Shown one piece after another: positions 30,023 through 38,686 of a stretch of DNA of 64,000 nucleotides (within the stretch, counting starts at the first letter, position 1; each line of letters opens with the position of its first letter). The DNA is from Sphingomonas sp. UV9. GTDB lineage: Bacteria; Pseudomonadota; Alphaproteobacteria; Sphingomonadales; Sphingomonadaceae. The DNA lies in contig NZ_SCIN01000002.1 of assembly GCF_004101245.1 (NCBI RefSeq), positions 1,200,846 through 1,264,845 of the forward strand, given 5' to 3'. Made by a program: the position numbers and the translations under genes. The notes under the pieces were generated by a model that saw only the letters and a program-made list of their open reading frames with translations, had not been told where the DNA came from and searched no databases.

Positions 30023-30814
30023 ATGAACATTGACCTGACAGGCCAGGCCGCGATCGTTACCGGCGCGAGTTCCGGGCTCGGCCGGGCCTCCGCGATCGCC
30101 TTTGCCAAGGCGGGCGCCAAGGTCGCGATCAATTACAACAGCAGCGCGGACAAGGCGCGCGAGGTGGTCGAGGCGATCGAGCAGGCGGGCGGCGAGGCCT
30201 TTGCGTGTAAGGCGGATACGTCCGACGAGGCGGCGGTGCTCAGGCTGTTCGACGAGACGGTCGAGCGGTTCGGCGGCGTCGACATCGTCTTCGCCAACGC
30301 GGGCATGCAGAAGGACGCCGCCTATGCCGACCTGACGCTGGAGGACTGGAAGCGCGTCATCGACGTCAACCTGACCGGGCAGTTCCTCGTCTCGCGCGAA
30401 GCCGTGCGCCGCTTCCGAAAGCAGGGCGACCGTGGTTTCAGCCGGGCGATCGGGAAAATCCTGTTTATGAGTTCGGTGCACGAAGTCATCCCTTGGGCAG
30501 GCCATGCCAATTACGCCGCGTCAAAGGGTGGCAGCGGCATGCTGATGCGGACACTCGCGCAGGAAATCGCTGGCGCCCGGATCCGCGTGAACGGCATCGC
30601 CCCCGGCGCGATCGCGACCGAGATCAACGCGGATGCGACGGCCGATCAGGACAAATTGCTCGAACTGATCCCCTATGGCCGGATCGGCGACCCCGAGGAC
30701 GTGGCGCGCGCTGCGCTGTTCCTGGTTTCCGATGCGGCGGACTATATCGTCGGGTCCACGCTCACCATCGATGGCGGAATGTCGCTTTACCCCGGCTTCC
30801 GCGACAATGGATAA
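30023..30814 (+). CDS. SDR-family oxidoreductase, glucose 1-dehydrogenase-like
   Basis: 263 residues, classical short-chain dehydrogenase. Cofactor motif TGASSGLG at residues 14-21, NAG motif FANAGM, catalytic Ser in MSSVHEV and YAASK. The C-terminus VGSTLTIDGGMSLYPGF is typical of the glucose 1-dehydrogenase subgroup. It is divergent from katE (184 bp apart). Its stop overlaps the start of the GH15 enzyme by 8 bp, so glucose released by that enzyme is a reasonable substrate guess. Confidence 0.85.
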   Translation: MNIDLTGQAAIVTGASSGLGRASAIAFAKAGAKVAINYNSSADKAREVVEAIEQAGGEAFACKADTSDEAAVLRLFDETVERFGGVDIVFANAGMQKDAAYADLTLEDWKRVIDVNLTGQFLVSREAVRRFRKQGDRGFSRAIGKILFMSSVHEVIPWAGHANYAASKGGSGMLMRTLAQEIAGARIRVNGIAPGAIATEINADATADQDKLLELIPYGRIGDPEDVARAALFLVSDAADYIVGSTLTIDGGMSLYPGFRDNG

Positions 30815-32642
30815 GCTTCGGGACAAGCACGCCATTCCGATCGCCAACCACGGCGCGATCGGCAATCTGGAGACGATCGCGCTCGTCGATACGGCGGGGA
30901 CGATCGACTATCTGTGCTGGCCGTGTCTAGACAGCGCCTCGGTGTTCGCGCGGCTGCTCGACCGCGAGAAGGGCGGGCATTTTGCGGTCGAACCCGACCT
31001 GCCCGATGCGAACATCGTCCAGATGTACCTGCCGGAGACCAACATCCTGCTGACCCGCTGGATGGCGGCTTCGGCGAGTATCGATCTGCTCGACCTGATG
31101 CCGGTCGGCAACGACGTGGACGATGCGCCGCCGCGTCTGGTCCGGCGGCTGACCTGTACGCGCGGTGCAGCGACGATCCATGTGCGTTGTGCGCCGCGGT
31201 TCGATTACGGGGCTGCGGGCCGCAGGGCATTCGTCACTACCACTGGCGCTGACGTTTCGCGCGGGCGGTTCGATCATGAGAGCGGGCTGGCGCTTGCCTT
31301 GCACGGCGAGGCGTCGCTCGTTGCAGACGATTGCGACCTCACTGCCGAGATCCGTCTGCGCGAAGGCGACACCGTCTCGCTGATCCTCAGCAATCCCGAC
31401 GACGTCTCGCTGGACACAGGGGCGCTGGAGGCGATCGTCGAGAAGGATATCGACTATTGGCGCACGTGGAGCCGCCAGTCGCGCTATCGCGGGCGCTGGC
31501 GCGAAACCGTCGAGCGCTCGGCGATGGTGCTGAAACTGCTCACCTCGCGCAAGCATGGCTCGATCGCGGCGGCGGCCACCTTCGGCCTCCCCGAGGCGCC
31601 GGGCGGGGTCCGCAACTGGGATTACCGCGCCACCTGGATCCGGGATTCGTCGTTCACCGTCTACGCACTGCTGCGGCTCGGCTTCCAGAGCGAGGCGGTC
31701 GGCTTCCTTCACTGGACCATGGACCGCGCGCAGGCGTGTTCGAAGGGGCATCTCGGCGTGATGTATGCGCTCGACGGCGGCGAGATCGCCGACGAACGCG
31801 CGCTCGATCTTGCCGGGTTCGAGGGGGCGTCGCCGATCGTCGTCGGCAACGAAGCCAAGGACCAGACGCAGCACGACATCTACGGCGCGCTGCTCGACGC
31901 GACCTACCTCGGCACCAAATACGGCGAGCCGATCGCGCATGATTCCTGGATGGCGATCTGCCGTATCGTCGACCAGGTATGCGAGACCTGGGCGACGCCG
32001 GATTCGGGGATCTGGGAGGTTCGCGGGCCGAAGAAGCACTATCTCCACTCCCGGCTGATGAGCTGGGTCGCGGTCGACCGGGCGGTGCGGCTGGCGCAGA
32101 AGCGCTCGCTGCCTGCGCCGCTGGTGCGCTGGTCCGAGGTCCGGACGGCGATCAACGAGGATATCTGGGCGAATTTCTGGAACGACGACCTGGGCCGCTT
32201 CGTCCGCGCGATCGGCGATGCGCCCGAGGACAAGGCAGTCGATGGCGCGTTGCTGATGATGCCGCTGGTACGCTTCATCGGCCCGACCGACCCCAAATGG
32301 CTCGCGACGCTGGAGGCGATCGGCGAGGACCTGTCCGACGACGGGCAGGTGTATCGCTACACGATCGACGACGGCTTGCCGGGGCGCGAGGGCACGTTCG
32401 TCGCGTGCTCGTTCTGGTATGTCGAATGCTTGGCGCGGGCAGGGCGGCTGAACGAGGCCCGCTGGAATTTCGAGAAGCTGCTCGCGCACGGCAATCACCT
32501 CGGGCTGTTCGCCGAGGAAATCGCCCAGGACGGCAGCTTCCTTGGCAATTTCCCGCAAGGGTTCAGCCACCTCGCGCTGATCAGCGCCGCCTTCTACCTC
32601 GACCGCGCGCTCGACGATGGCGGGCCCAAGGCCTGGGCATGA
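30807..32642 (+). CDS. Glycoside hydrolase family 15 (glucoamylase/trehalase-like)
   Basis: 611 residues from ATG 30807; the longer frame upstream lies inside the SDR gene. N-terminal beta-sandwich (about 1-230), beginning HAIPIANHGAIGNLETIALVD. Then the (alpha/alpha)6 barrel with NWDYRATWIRDSSFTVYALL, the catalytic acid region GIWEVRGPKKHYLHS and the base region GLFAEEI. No signal peptide, so it acts in the cytoplasm. GH15 proteins of this layout cleave alpha-glucosidic bonds of maltooligosaccharides or trehalose. The trehalose operon 2 kb downstream supports a role in turnover of trehalose or alpha-glucan. Confidence 0.88.
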   Translation: MDKLRDKHAIPIANHGAIGNLETIALVDTAGTIDYLCWPCLDSASVFARLLDREKGGHFAVEPDLPDANIVQMYLPETNILLTRWMAASASIDLLDLMPVGNDVDDAPPRLVRRLTCTRGAATIHVRCAPRFDYGAAGRRAFVTTTGADVSRGRFDHESGLALALHGEASLVADDCDLTAEIRLREGDTVSLILSNPDDVSLDTGALEAIVEKDIDYWRTWSRQSRYRGRWRETVERSAMVLKLLTSRKHGSIAAAATFGLPEAPGGVRNWDYRATWIRDSSFTVYALLRLGFQSEAVGFLHWTMDRAQACSKGHLGVMYALDGGEIADERALDLAGFEGASPIVVGNEAKDQTQHDIYGALLDATYLGTKYGEPIAHDSWMAICRIVDQVCETWATPDSGIWEVRGPKKHYLHSRLMSWVAVDRAVRLAQKRSLPAPLVRWSEVRTAINEDIWANFWNDDLGRFVRAIGDAPEDKAVDGALLMMPLVRFIGPTDPKWLATLEAIGEDLSDDGQVYRYTIDDGLPGREGTFVACSFWYVECLARAGRLNEARWNFEKLLAHGNHLGLFAEEIAQDGSFLGNFPQGFSHLALISAAFYLDRALDDGGPKAWA

Positions 32643-32667
32643 CCTTCACCCCGACAAGGATACGACC

Positions 32668-33471
32668 ATGAATCTCGATATCGCAGGCAAGATCGCGCTC
32701 GTCACCGGCGCCGACAGCGGCATGGGCAAGGAAACCGCCCGGATGCTGTTGCAGGAGGGCGCGCGCGTCGCGATCACCGACCAGCCGGGCGGCGATCTCG
32801 ATGCGAGCGCCGCCGAGTTGAAGGCGCATGGCGAGGTGATCGCGATCGGGGCGGATCTGACCAAGCTCGACGATGTGAAGGCGCTGTTCGCCAAGGTCCG
32901 CGACCAGCTCGGCGAGCCGGATATCCTGGTCAATTGCGCTGGCGTGACCGGGGCGACCGGCGACTTCCTGGACGTCGACGATGCGGGCTGGCAGTCGACG
33001 CTCGATATCAACCTGATGGGCGCGGTGCGGGTTTGCCGCGAGGCGATCCCCTCGATGCGCGCCGCGAAGTGGGGCCGGATCGTGCTGATGAGCTCGGAGG
33101 ATGCGGTGCAGCCCTATGTCGACGAACTCGCCTATTGCGCATCGAAGGCCGGGATTTCGAGCCTCTCAAAGGGGCTGTCGAAGGCCTATGGTTGCGACAA
33201 TGTCCTCGTGAACACCGTGTCGCCGGCGTTTATCGCGACGCCGATGACCGACAAGATGATGCAGAAGCGCGCCGACGAGAAGGGCGTGAGCTTCGACGAG
33301 GCGATCGAGACGTTCCTCGAAGAAGAACGCCCCGGCATGACGCTCAAGCGCCGTGGCGCGGCAGAAGAGGTCGCGTCGGCGATCGTGTTCCTGTGTTCGG
33401 AGCGGGCGAGCTTCATCAACGGCGCGGACATCCGCGTGGATTCTGGCTCGGTGATGACGGTCGCGGGTTGA
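32668..33471 (+). CDS. SDR-family oxidoreductase
   Basis: 267 residues from ATG 32668, 25 bp after the GH15 gene. Cofactor motif TGADSGMGK at about residues 13-21, NCAG motif, catalytic Ser in LMSSEDAV and YCASK. The region FLEEERPGMTLKRRGAAEEVA and the end GADIRVDSGSVMTVAG are of the 3-oxoacyl-ACP-reductase-like subgroup. Substrate unknown. It closes the SDR-GH15-SDR group and is followed by an inverted repeat. Confidence 0.82.
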   Translation: MNLDIAGKIALVTGADSGMGKETARMLLQEGARVAITDQPGGDLDASAAELKAHGEVIAIGADLTKLDDVKALFAKVRDQLGEPDILVNCAGVTGATGDFLDVDDAGWQSTLDINLMGAVRVCREAIPSMRAAKWGRIVLMSSEDAVQPYVDELAYCASKAGISSLSKGLSKAYGCDNVLVNTVSPAFIATPMTDKMMQKRADEKGVSFDEAIETFLEEERPGMTLKRRGAAEEVASAIVFLCSERASFINGADIRVDSGSVMTVAG

Positions 33472-33490
33472 CCTGCCACCAAGGGAAACT

Positions 33491-33567
33491 GTTCTCCGCG
33501 GAGGCGGGGGGCCAGGATCGCAAGCGCAATCGCTCGTAACCCTGGACCCCCGCTTCCGCGGGGGAAC
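33491..33567. repeat. Long imperfect inverted repeat between convergent genes
   Basis: Left arm 33491-33515 (GTTCTCCGCGGAGGCGGGGG continuing GCCAGG) and right arm 33541-33567 (CCTGGACCCCCGCTTCCGCG continuing GGGGAAC) pair almost completely around a 25-base loop. It sits between the SDR (plus) and OYE (minus) genes. It resembles the mobile intergenic palindromes common in sphingomonads and could act as a bidirectional terminator. Confidence 0.75.
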
Positions 33568-33587
33568 GGGAAAGCAGGGGGGGGGCG

Positions 33588-34691
33588 TTACCCCTCGAAC
33601 AGATCCTTAAACTGCCGCGGTTGCGAGCGCAGATACTGGTTTGGGGCCTTCACCGTGCCGCCGAGATGCGCCGCCGCGTGCCACGGCCAGCGCGGGTCGT
33701 ACAGGATCGTCCGGGCGAGCGCGATCATGTCCGCGTCGCCCGTCCCGACGATCGCCTCGGCCTGCTCGTAATCGGTGATCAGCCCGACCGCGACGACCGG
33801 GATCGACACCGCCTGCTTCACCGCACGCGCCAGCGGCACTTGATAGCTCGGCCCGACGGGGATCTGCTGCGCCGGCGTCGTCCCGCCGCTCGACACGTGG
33901 ATCGCACTGCACCCACGCGCTTCGAGCGCCTTGGCGAACGCGACGGTCTGCTCCGAATCCCAGCCACCCTCGGCCCAGTCGGTCCCCGATACGCGCATCG
34001 TCACCGCCCGCTCGGCCGGGAACGCAGCCCGTACCGCGTCGAACACCTCGAGCGGGAAACGCATCCGGTTTTCGAGACTGCCGCCATACGCGTCCTCGCG
34101 ACGATTGGAGAGCGGCGACAGGAACTCGTGCAGCAGATAGCCATGCGCCGCATGCAACTGGATCGCGTCGATCCCGAGCCGCGCCGCACGCACTGCCGCC
34201 GCTGCAAACGCATCGCGGACGCGGTCCAGCCCGTCACGATCGAGCGCGACCGGCGCGTTCTCGGTTGGCAAGAACGGCACCGTCGAGGGACCCTCGGTCT
34301 GCCAGCCGTTGGGCGCGCCCGGCGCGATCTGGAGCCCGCCCTTCCACGGCACCTCGCACGAGGCCTTGCGCCCGGCATGCGACAACTGGATCGCGATCGG
34401 CATGTCGGACCAGCGCCGCACGCTCTCGATCACGCCGGCCATCGCCGCTTCGGTGGCGTCGTCGTACAGACCGACGTCGCCATGCGTGATCCGCCCCTCG
34501 GGCAGCACCGCGCTCGCCTCGATCGTCAGCAACGCCGCGCCTGACAGCGCGAGCTGCCCCAGATGGATCTGGTGCCAGTCGTTCATGCAGCCGTTTTCCG
34601 CCGAATACTGGCACATCGGCGCGATCACGATCCGGTTGGCGAGGGTCAGATTGCCAATTTTGAGCGGCTCGAATAGCTTCGGCCCGCTCAT
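33588..34691 (-). CDS. Old Yellow Enzyme-family NADH:flavin oxidoreductase (YqjM-like)
   Basis: 367 residues from ATG 34691; the longer open frame upstream runs through the intergenic region and into glgX. TIM barrel: N-terminal PLKIGNLTLANRIVIAPMCQYSA with the YqjM-class Cys27, the FMN/substrate His motif LHAAHGYLLHEFLSPLSNRR, and the FMN-phosphate part GDADMIALARTILYDPRWPWHAA. It reduces activated C=C bonds of enones or quinones using NAD(P)H. Cytoplasmic; the physiological substrate is unknown. Divergent from glgX with 189 bp between. Confidence 0.88.
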   Translation of the reverse strand: MSGPKLFEPLKIGNLTLANRIVIAPMCQYSAENGCMNDWHQIHLGQLALSGAALLTIEASAVLPEGRITHGDVGLYDDATEAAMAGVIESVRRWSDMPIAIQLSHAGRKASCEVPWKGGLQIAPGAPNGWQTEGPSTVPFLPTENAPVALDRDGLDRVRDAFAAAAVRAARLGIDAIQLHAAHGYLLHEFLSPLSNRREDAYGGSLENRMRFPLEVFDAVRAAFPAERAVTMRVSGTDWAEGGWDSEQTVAFAKALEARGCSAIHVSSGGTTPAQQIPVGPSYQVPLARAVKQAVSIPVVAVGLITDYEQAEAIVGTGDADMIALARTILYDPRWPWHAAAHLGGTVKAPNQYLRSQPRQFKDLFEG

Positions 34692-34880
34692 GCGATGATC
34701 GATCGTAGGGTATAAGGCGTGCGCATGGTCGTCCCTTGGTACGTGAGAGGATGTGGCGAAAACTCGTTGCGTGGTGCGGAACATAGGAAGCGACGGGCGG
34801 GTTTCACGCCAAGGAATGCTGCACCGCGATAAAGTCGCGCCCGCAGCGAAACTATAAGACGACACGATAGGGGTTACGCA

Positions 34881-36983
34881 TTGCATCTTCTGCCCGACAC
34901 ACTCGACGCCGGTTCGCCCTATCCGCTCGGCTCGACCTTCGATGGCCTCGGCGTCAACTTCGCGGTCTATTCCGCCAACGCCGAGAAGATCGAACTTTGC
35001 GTCTATGACGAGACCGGCCGCCGCGAGCTGAAGCGCTATGCGCTGCCCGAATGGACCGACGAAGTCTGGCACGGCTATCTCCCCGACGCGCAGCCGGGGC
35101 TCGTCTACGGCTACCGCGCGCATGGCCGCTATGCCCCCGAGGAGGGCCACCGCTTCAATCCGAACAAGCTGCTGCTCGATCCGTACGCCAAGCAGATGAT
35201 CGGCGAGCTGCGCTGGACCGACGCGATGTACGGCTATCAGGTGAAGTCGCCGCGCGCGGACCTGAGCTTCGATCGCCGCGACAGCGCGCTGACGATGCCC
35301 AAGGGTGTCGTCAGCGACAACCATTTCGACTGGTCGCGCGACGTGCGTCCAAACACGCCCTGGTCCGAGACGGTGATCTACGAGGCGCATACCAAGGGCC
35401 TGACCAAGCTGTTCGAGGAGGTTCAGCCCTCCGAACGCGGCACCTTCGCGGCACTCGGCAATCCCAAGGTCATCGATCACCTCAAGCGCCTGGGCGTCAC
35501 CGCGATCGAGCTGCTGCCGATCCACACCTATATCCAGGACCGCTTTCTCCAGGAAAAGGGCCTGCGGAATTACTGGGGCTACAACACCCTCAATTTCTTC
35601 ACGCCCGAACGCTCGTTCTTCGCGACCGACAGCCACAACGAACTTCGCCGCTCGATCCGCCGTCTGCATGCCGCCGGGATCGAGGTCATCCTCGACGTCG
35701 TCTACAATCACACCTGCGAAGGCTCGGAGCAGGGCCCGACGCTATCGTGGCGCGGGCTCGACAACGCGAGCTACTACCGCTTGGTCAAGGATCAGCCGCG
35801 GTTTGCGATCAACGACACCGGCACCGGCAACACCTTGAACCTGACCAAGGCGCGCGTGCTTCAGATGGTGGCGGATTCGCTGCGCTATTGGGCGACGAGC
35901 TTTGGGATCGACGGCTTTCGCTTCGATCTCGGACTGACGCTGGGGCGGACGGACACCGGCTTCGATCCCGGTGCGGGGTTCTTCGACGTGATCCGGCAGG
36001 ATCCGGTGCTCGGGCGCCTGAAGCTGATCACCGAGCCGTGGGATATCGGCCCCGGCGGCTATCAGCTCGGCAACTTCCCCCCCGGTTTCGCCGAGTGGAA
36101 CGACAAATACCGCGACACTGTCCGGAAATTCTGGCGCGGCGATCATGCGCAGCGTGCCGATCTCGCCGCCCGCCTCACCGGCTCGGCCGATCTGTTCGAT
36201 CGCCGCGCGCGTCGCCCTTGGGCCAGCGTCAACCTGCTCGGCGCGCATGACGGCTACACGCTTGCCGACACGGTTGCGTACGAGGAACGCCACAATGACG
36301 CGAACGGCGAAGACAATCGGGACGGCCATTCGAACAACTGCTCGCGCAACTGGGGCGTCGAGGGACCGACCGATAACCCGGACATCCTGGAAACCCGCTC
36401 GCGCGTGATGCGCTCGATGCTGACCACGTTGTTCGCGTCGCTCGGCACGCCGATGCTGGTCGCGGGCGACGAGTTCGGGCGGACGCAGAACGGCAACAAC
36501 AACGCCTATTGCCAGGATAACGAGATCAGCTGGCTCGACTGGGACAAGGCCAAATCCCCCGAGGGCGAGGCGCTGATCGACTTCACCGCGCGCCTCATCG
36601 CGCTGCGCCGCGAATACGGCATGCTGCGCGCCGGCAATTTCCTTTACGGCGACGACACGCCGGCAGAGGGTCTGAAGGACATCGAATGGTGGGACGAGCG
36701 CGGCCAGCAACTTACGGCGGAAGATTGGGACAACACCAACGGCCGTGCCCTTGTGATGCGCCGCGCGTGCGAGATGGAATCGGGTGAAATCCAGGTGATC
36801 TCGCTCTTCCTCAATGCCTCTGAAGGTCCGTTGACCTTCCACATGCCACCCCCCGAAGAGGTGGAGCGCACCGTCCTGATCGACAGCAGCAAGCCCGAGC
36901 AAGGTCGCCTCCCGATCAAGGACAGCTACGAGCTTCCCCCACAGGGTGCGGCTTTGCTCTCGTGGACGGTCGCAGCGGCATGA
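34881..36983 (+). CDS. glgX: Glycogen debranching enzyme GlgX
   Basis: 700 residues, GH13 isoamylase family. TTG start at 34881 with AGGGG 7 nt upstream; no ATG is available nearby. N-terminal CBM48-like domain (GSTFDGLGVNFAVYSANAEKIELCVYD), then the amylase barrel: DVVYNHTCEG, nucleophile region IDGFRFDLGLTLGR, acid LITEPWDIG and NLLGAHDGYTL. Hydrolyses alpha-1,6 branches to give linear maltodextrins, the substrate of TreY. First gene of a four-gene operon; its stop overlaps treZ by ATGA. Confidence 0.93.
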   Translation: MHLLPDTLDAGSPYPLGSTFDGLGVNFAVYSANAEKIELCVYDETGRRELKRYALPEWTDEVWHGYLPDAQPGLVYGYRAHGRYAPEEGHRFNPNKLLLDPYAKQMIGELRWTDAMYGYQVKSPRADLSFDRRDSALTMPKGVVSDNHFDWSRDVRPNTPWSETVIYEAHTKGLTKLFEEVQPSERGTFAALGNPKVIDHLKRLGVTAIELLPIHTYIQDRFLQEKGLRNYWGYNTLNFFTPERSFFATDSHNELRRSIRRLHAAGIEVILDVVYNHTCEGSEQGPTLSWRGLDNASYYRLVKDQPRFAINDTGTGNTLNLTKARVLQMVADSLRYWATSFGIDGFRFDLGLTLGRTDTGFDPGAGFFDVIRQDPVLGRLKLITEPWDIGPGGYQLGNFPPGFAEWNDKYRDTVRKFWRGDHAQRADLAARLTGSADLFDRRARRPWASVNLLGAHDGYTLADTVAYEERHNDANGEDNRDGHSNNCSRNWGVEGPTDNPDILETRSRVMRSMLTTLFASLGTPMLVAGDEFGRTQNGNNNAYCQDNEISWLDWDKAKSPEGEALIDFTARLIALRREYGMLRAGNFLYGDDTPAEGLKDIEWWDERGQQLTAEDWDNTNGRALVMRRACEMESGEIQVISLFLNASEGPLTFHMPPPEEVERTVLIDSSKPEQGRLPIKDSYELPPQGAALLSWTVAAA

Positions 36984-38686
36984 ACTGGGGACCGACGCTC
37001 GCCAGGGAAGGCGCGACCTTCCGCCTCTGGGCGCCCGACCGCGACGACGTGACCCTGGAGATCGCCGATGGCGGCGCGGTTCCGATGACGTCCGACGCCG
37101 ACGGCTGGTTCAGCGCCTCGGCGTCCGTCGGTTCGGGCACCCGGTACCGGTTCCGGCTGGCGGACGATCTGACGGTGCCGGACCCGGCCTCACGGGCACA
37201 GTCGGGCGGCGTCCATGGGTGGAGCGTTCTGGTCGACCACGCCGCCTATGACTGGCGCGCTACCGACTGGCGCGGGCGTCCGTGGGAAGAAATGATTATC
37301 CAGGAGGTCCATGTCGGCGCGCTCGGCGGGTTTGCGGGCGTGGCCGATCACCTCCCGGCTATCGCAGCGCTGGGTGTGACGGCCATCGAACTCATGCCCG
37401 TAAACGCCTTTGGCGGCACCAGAAACTGGGGCTATGATGGCGTGCTGCCGTACGCTCCCGCCGAGAGCTACGGAACGCCCGACGAACTGAAGGCGCTGGT
37501 CGACCGCGCCCACGAACTCGGCTTGGCCGTGTTCCTCGACGTCGTCTACAATCACTTCGGCCCCGACGGGAATTACCTCGGCGCCTATGCGCAGGGCTTC
37601 TTCAACGCCGACGTCGATACCCCCTGGGGCGGCGCAGTCGCGGTCGATCAGGCACCGGTCCACCGCTTCTTCGTCGACAACGCGTTGATGTGGCTCAACG
37701 ACTACCGCTTCGACGGCCTCCGCTTTGACGCGGTCCACGCGATCGCAAACGACGACTTCCTTGACGCGATGGCCGCTGAACTCCGCGAAAAGACTGCAGG
37801 CCGCCACGTTCATCTCGTCCTCGAGAACGAGGGGAACGACGCCGAGCGTCTTCACGTCGCCGCGTTCGACGCGCAGTGGAACGACGACTTCCACAACGTC
37901 CTCCACGTCCTCCTCACCGGCGAAACCAGCGCCTATTATGCTGATTTTTCAGACCGTCCGGCCGAACGCCTCGCACGCTGCCTCAGCGAAGGCTTTATCT
38001 ACCAGGGGGAGGGCTCGCCCAACCACGACGGCAAGCCCCGCGGCAAGCCGAGCGCGCATTTGTCGCCGACCGCGTTCGTCGCCTTCCTCCAGAATCACGA
38101 CCAGATCGGCAACCGCGCGATGGGCGAACGGCTGACGCTGCTCGCCGACCGCCAGAAGTTGCGCGCGGCGACCGCCTTGCTCCTGCTCGGCCCGCAGATC
38201 CCGCTGCTGTTCATGGGCGACGAACACGGCAGCGAGAGCCCGTTCCTGTTCTTCACCGACTTCCACGACGACCTCGCTGATGCGGTACGCGAAGGCCGCC
38301 GCAAGGAGTTCGCCAAGTTCGCCGCCTTCGCCGATCCCGAGGCGCGGAAGGCGATCCCAGACCCGAACGCTCACGAAACCTTCCATCGATCCCGCGCGCA
38401 ACCAGGCGCTGCCGCTGCGGAGTGGCAGGACCTGTATCGCTCGCTGTTGGCACTTCGCCACGAGGCGATCATTCCCCGACTAGCTGGCACGGAGTCGATT
38501 GGCGCCGAGGCGATCGGGGAGGGGGCCGTCATCGCTCGTTGGCGGATGGGCGATGGCGCGGTTCTGACAATCGCAATGAACCTCGGTAGCGAAGCCGTGG
38601 TATTTCCAGAGATATCGAGCGCGCCGATCTTTGCAGATGGTGAATCCGGCCAGCCCGGCAGCGCCACGGTTTGGCTTGAACGATGA
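36980..38686 (+). CDS. treZ: Malto-oligosyltrehalose trehalohydrolase
   Basis: 568 residues from ATG 36980 (ATGA overlap with glgX). N-terminal CBM48/E-set (ATFRLWAPDRDDVTLEI), barrel with ELMPVNAFGGTRNWGYDG, DVVYNHFGPDGNY, nucleophile region YRFDGLRFDAVHAI, acid LVLENEGND and the FLQNHDQIGNRAMGERL motif that typifies TreZ. Releases trehalose from maltooligosyl-trehalose made by TreY. Its stop overlaps malQ by ATGA. Confidence 0.93.
   Translation: MNWGPTLAREGATFRLWAPDRDDVTLEIADGGAVPMTSDADGWFSASASVGSGTRYRFRLADDLTVPDPASRAQSGGVHGWSVLVDHAAYDWRATDWRGRPWEEMIIQEVHVGALGGFAGVADHLPAIAALGVTAIELMPVNAFGGTRNWGYDGVLPYAPAESYGTPDELKALVDRAHELGLAVFLDVVYNHFGPDGNYLGAYAQGFFNADVDTPWGGAVAVDQAPVHRFFVDNALMWLNDYRFDGLRFDAVHAIANDDFLDAMAAELREKTAGRHVHLVLENEGNDAERLHVAAFDAQWNDDFHNVLHVLLTGETSAYYADFSDRPAERLARCLSEGFIYQGEGSPNHDGKPRGKPSAHLSPTAFVAFLQNHDQIGNRAMGERLTLLADRQKLRAATALLLLGPQIPLLFMGDEHGSESPFLFFTDFHDDLADAVREGRRKEFAKFAAFADPEARKAIPDPNAHETFHRSRAQPGAAAAEWQDLYRSLLALRHEAIIPRLAGTESIGAEAIGEGAVIARWRMGDGAVLTIAMNLGSEAVVFPEISSAPIFADGESGQPGSATVWLER

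Noticed and set aside
33588..35711. A 707-codon minus-strand frame covering the OYE gene and part of glgX
   Set aside because: The OYE protein starts with its own ATG and conserved N-terminus at 34691; the extra part is antisense to glgX and low in recognisable sequence.
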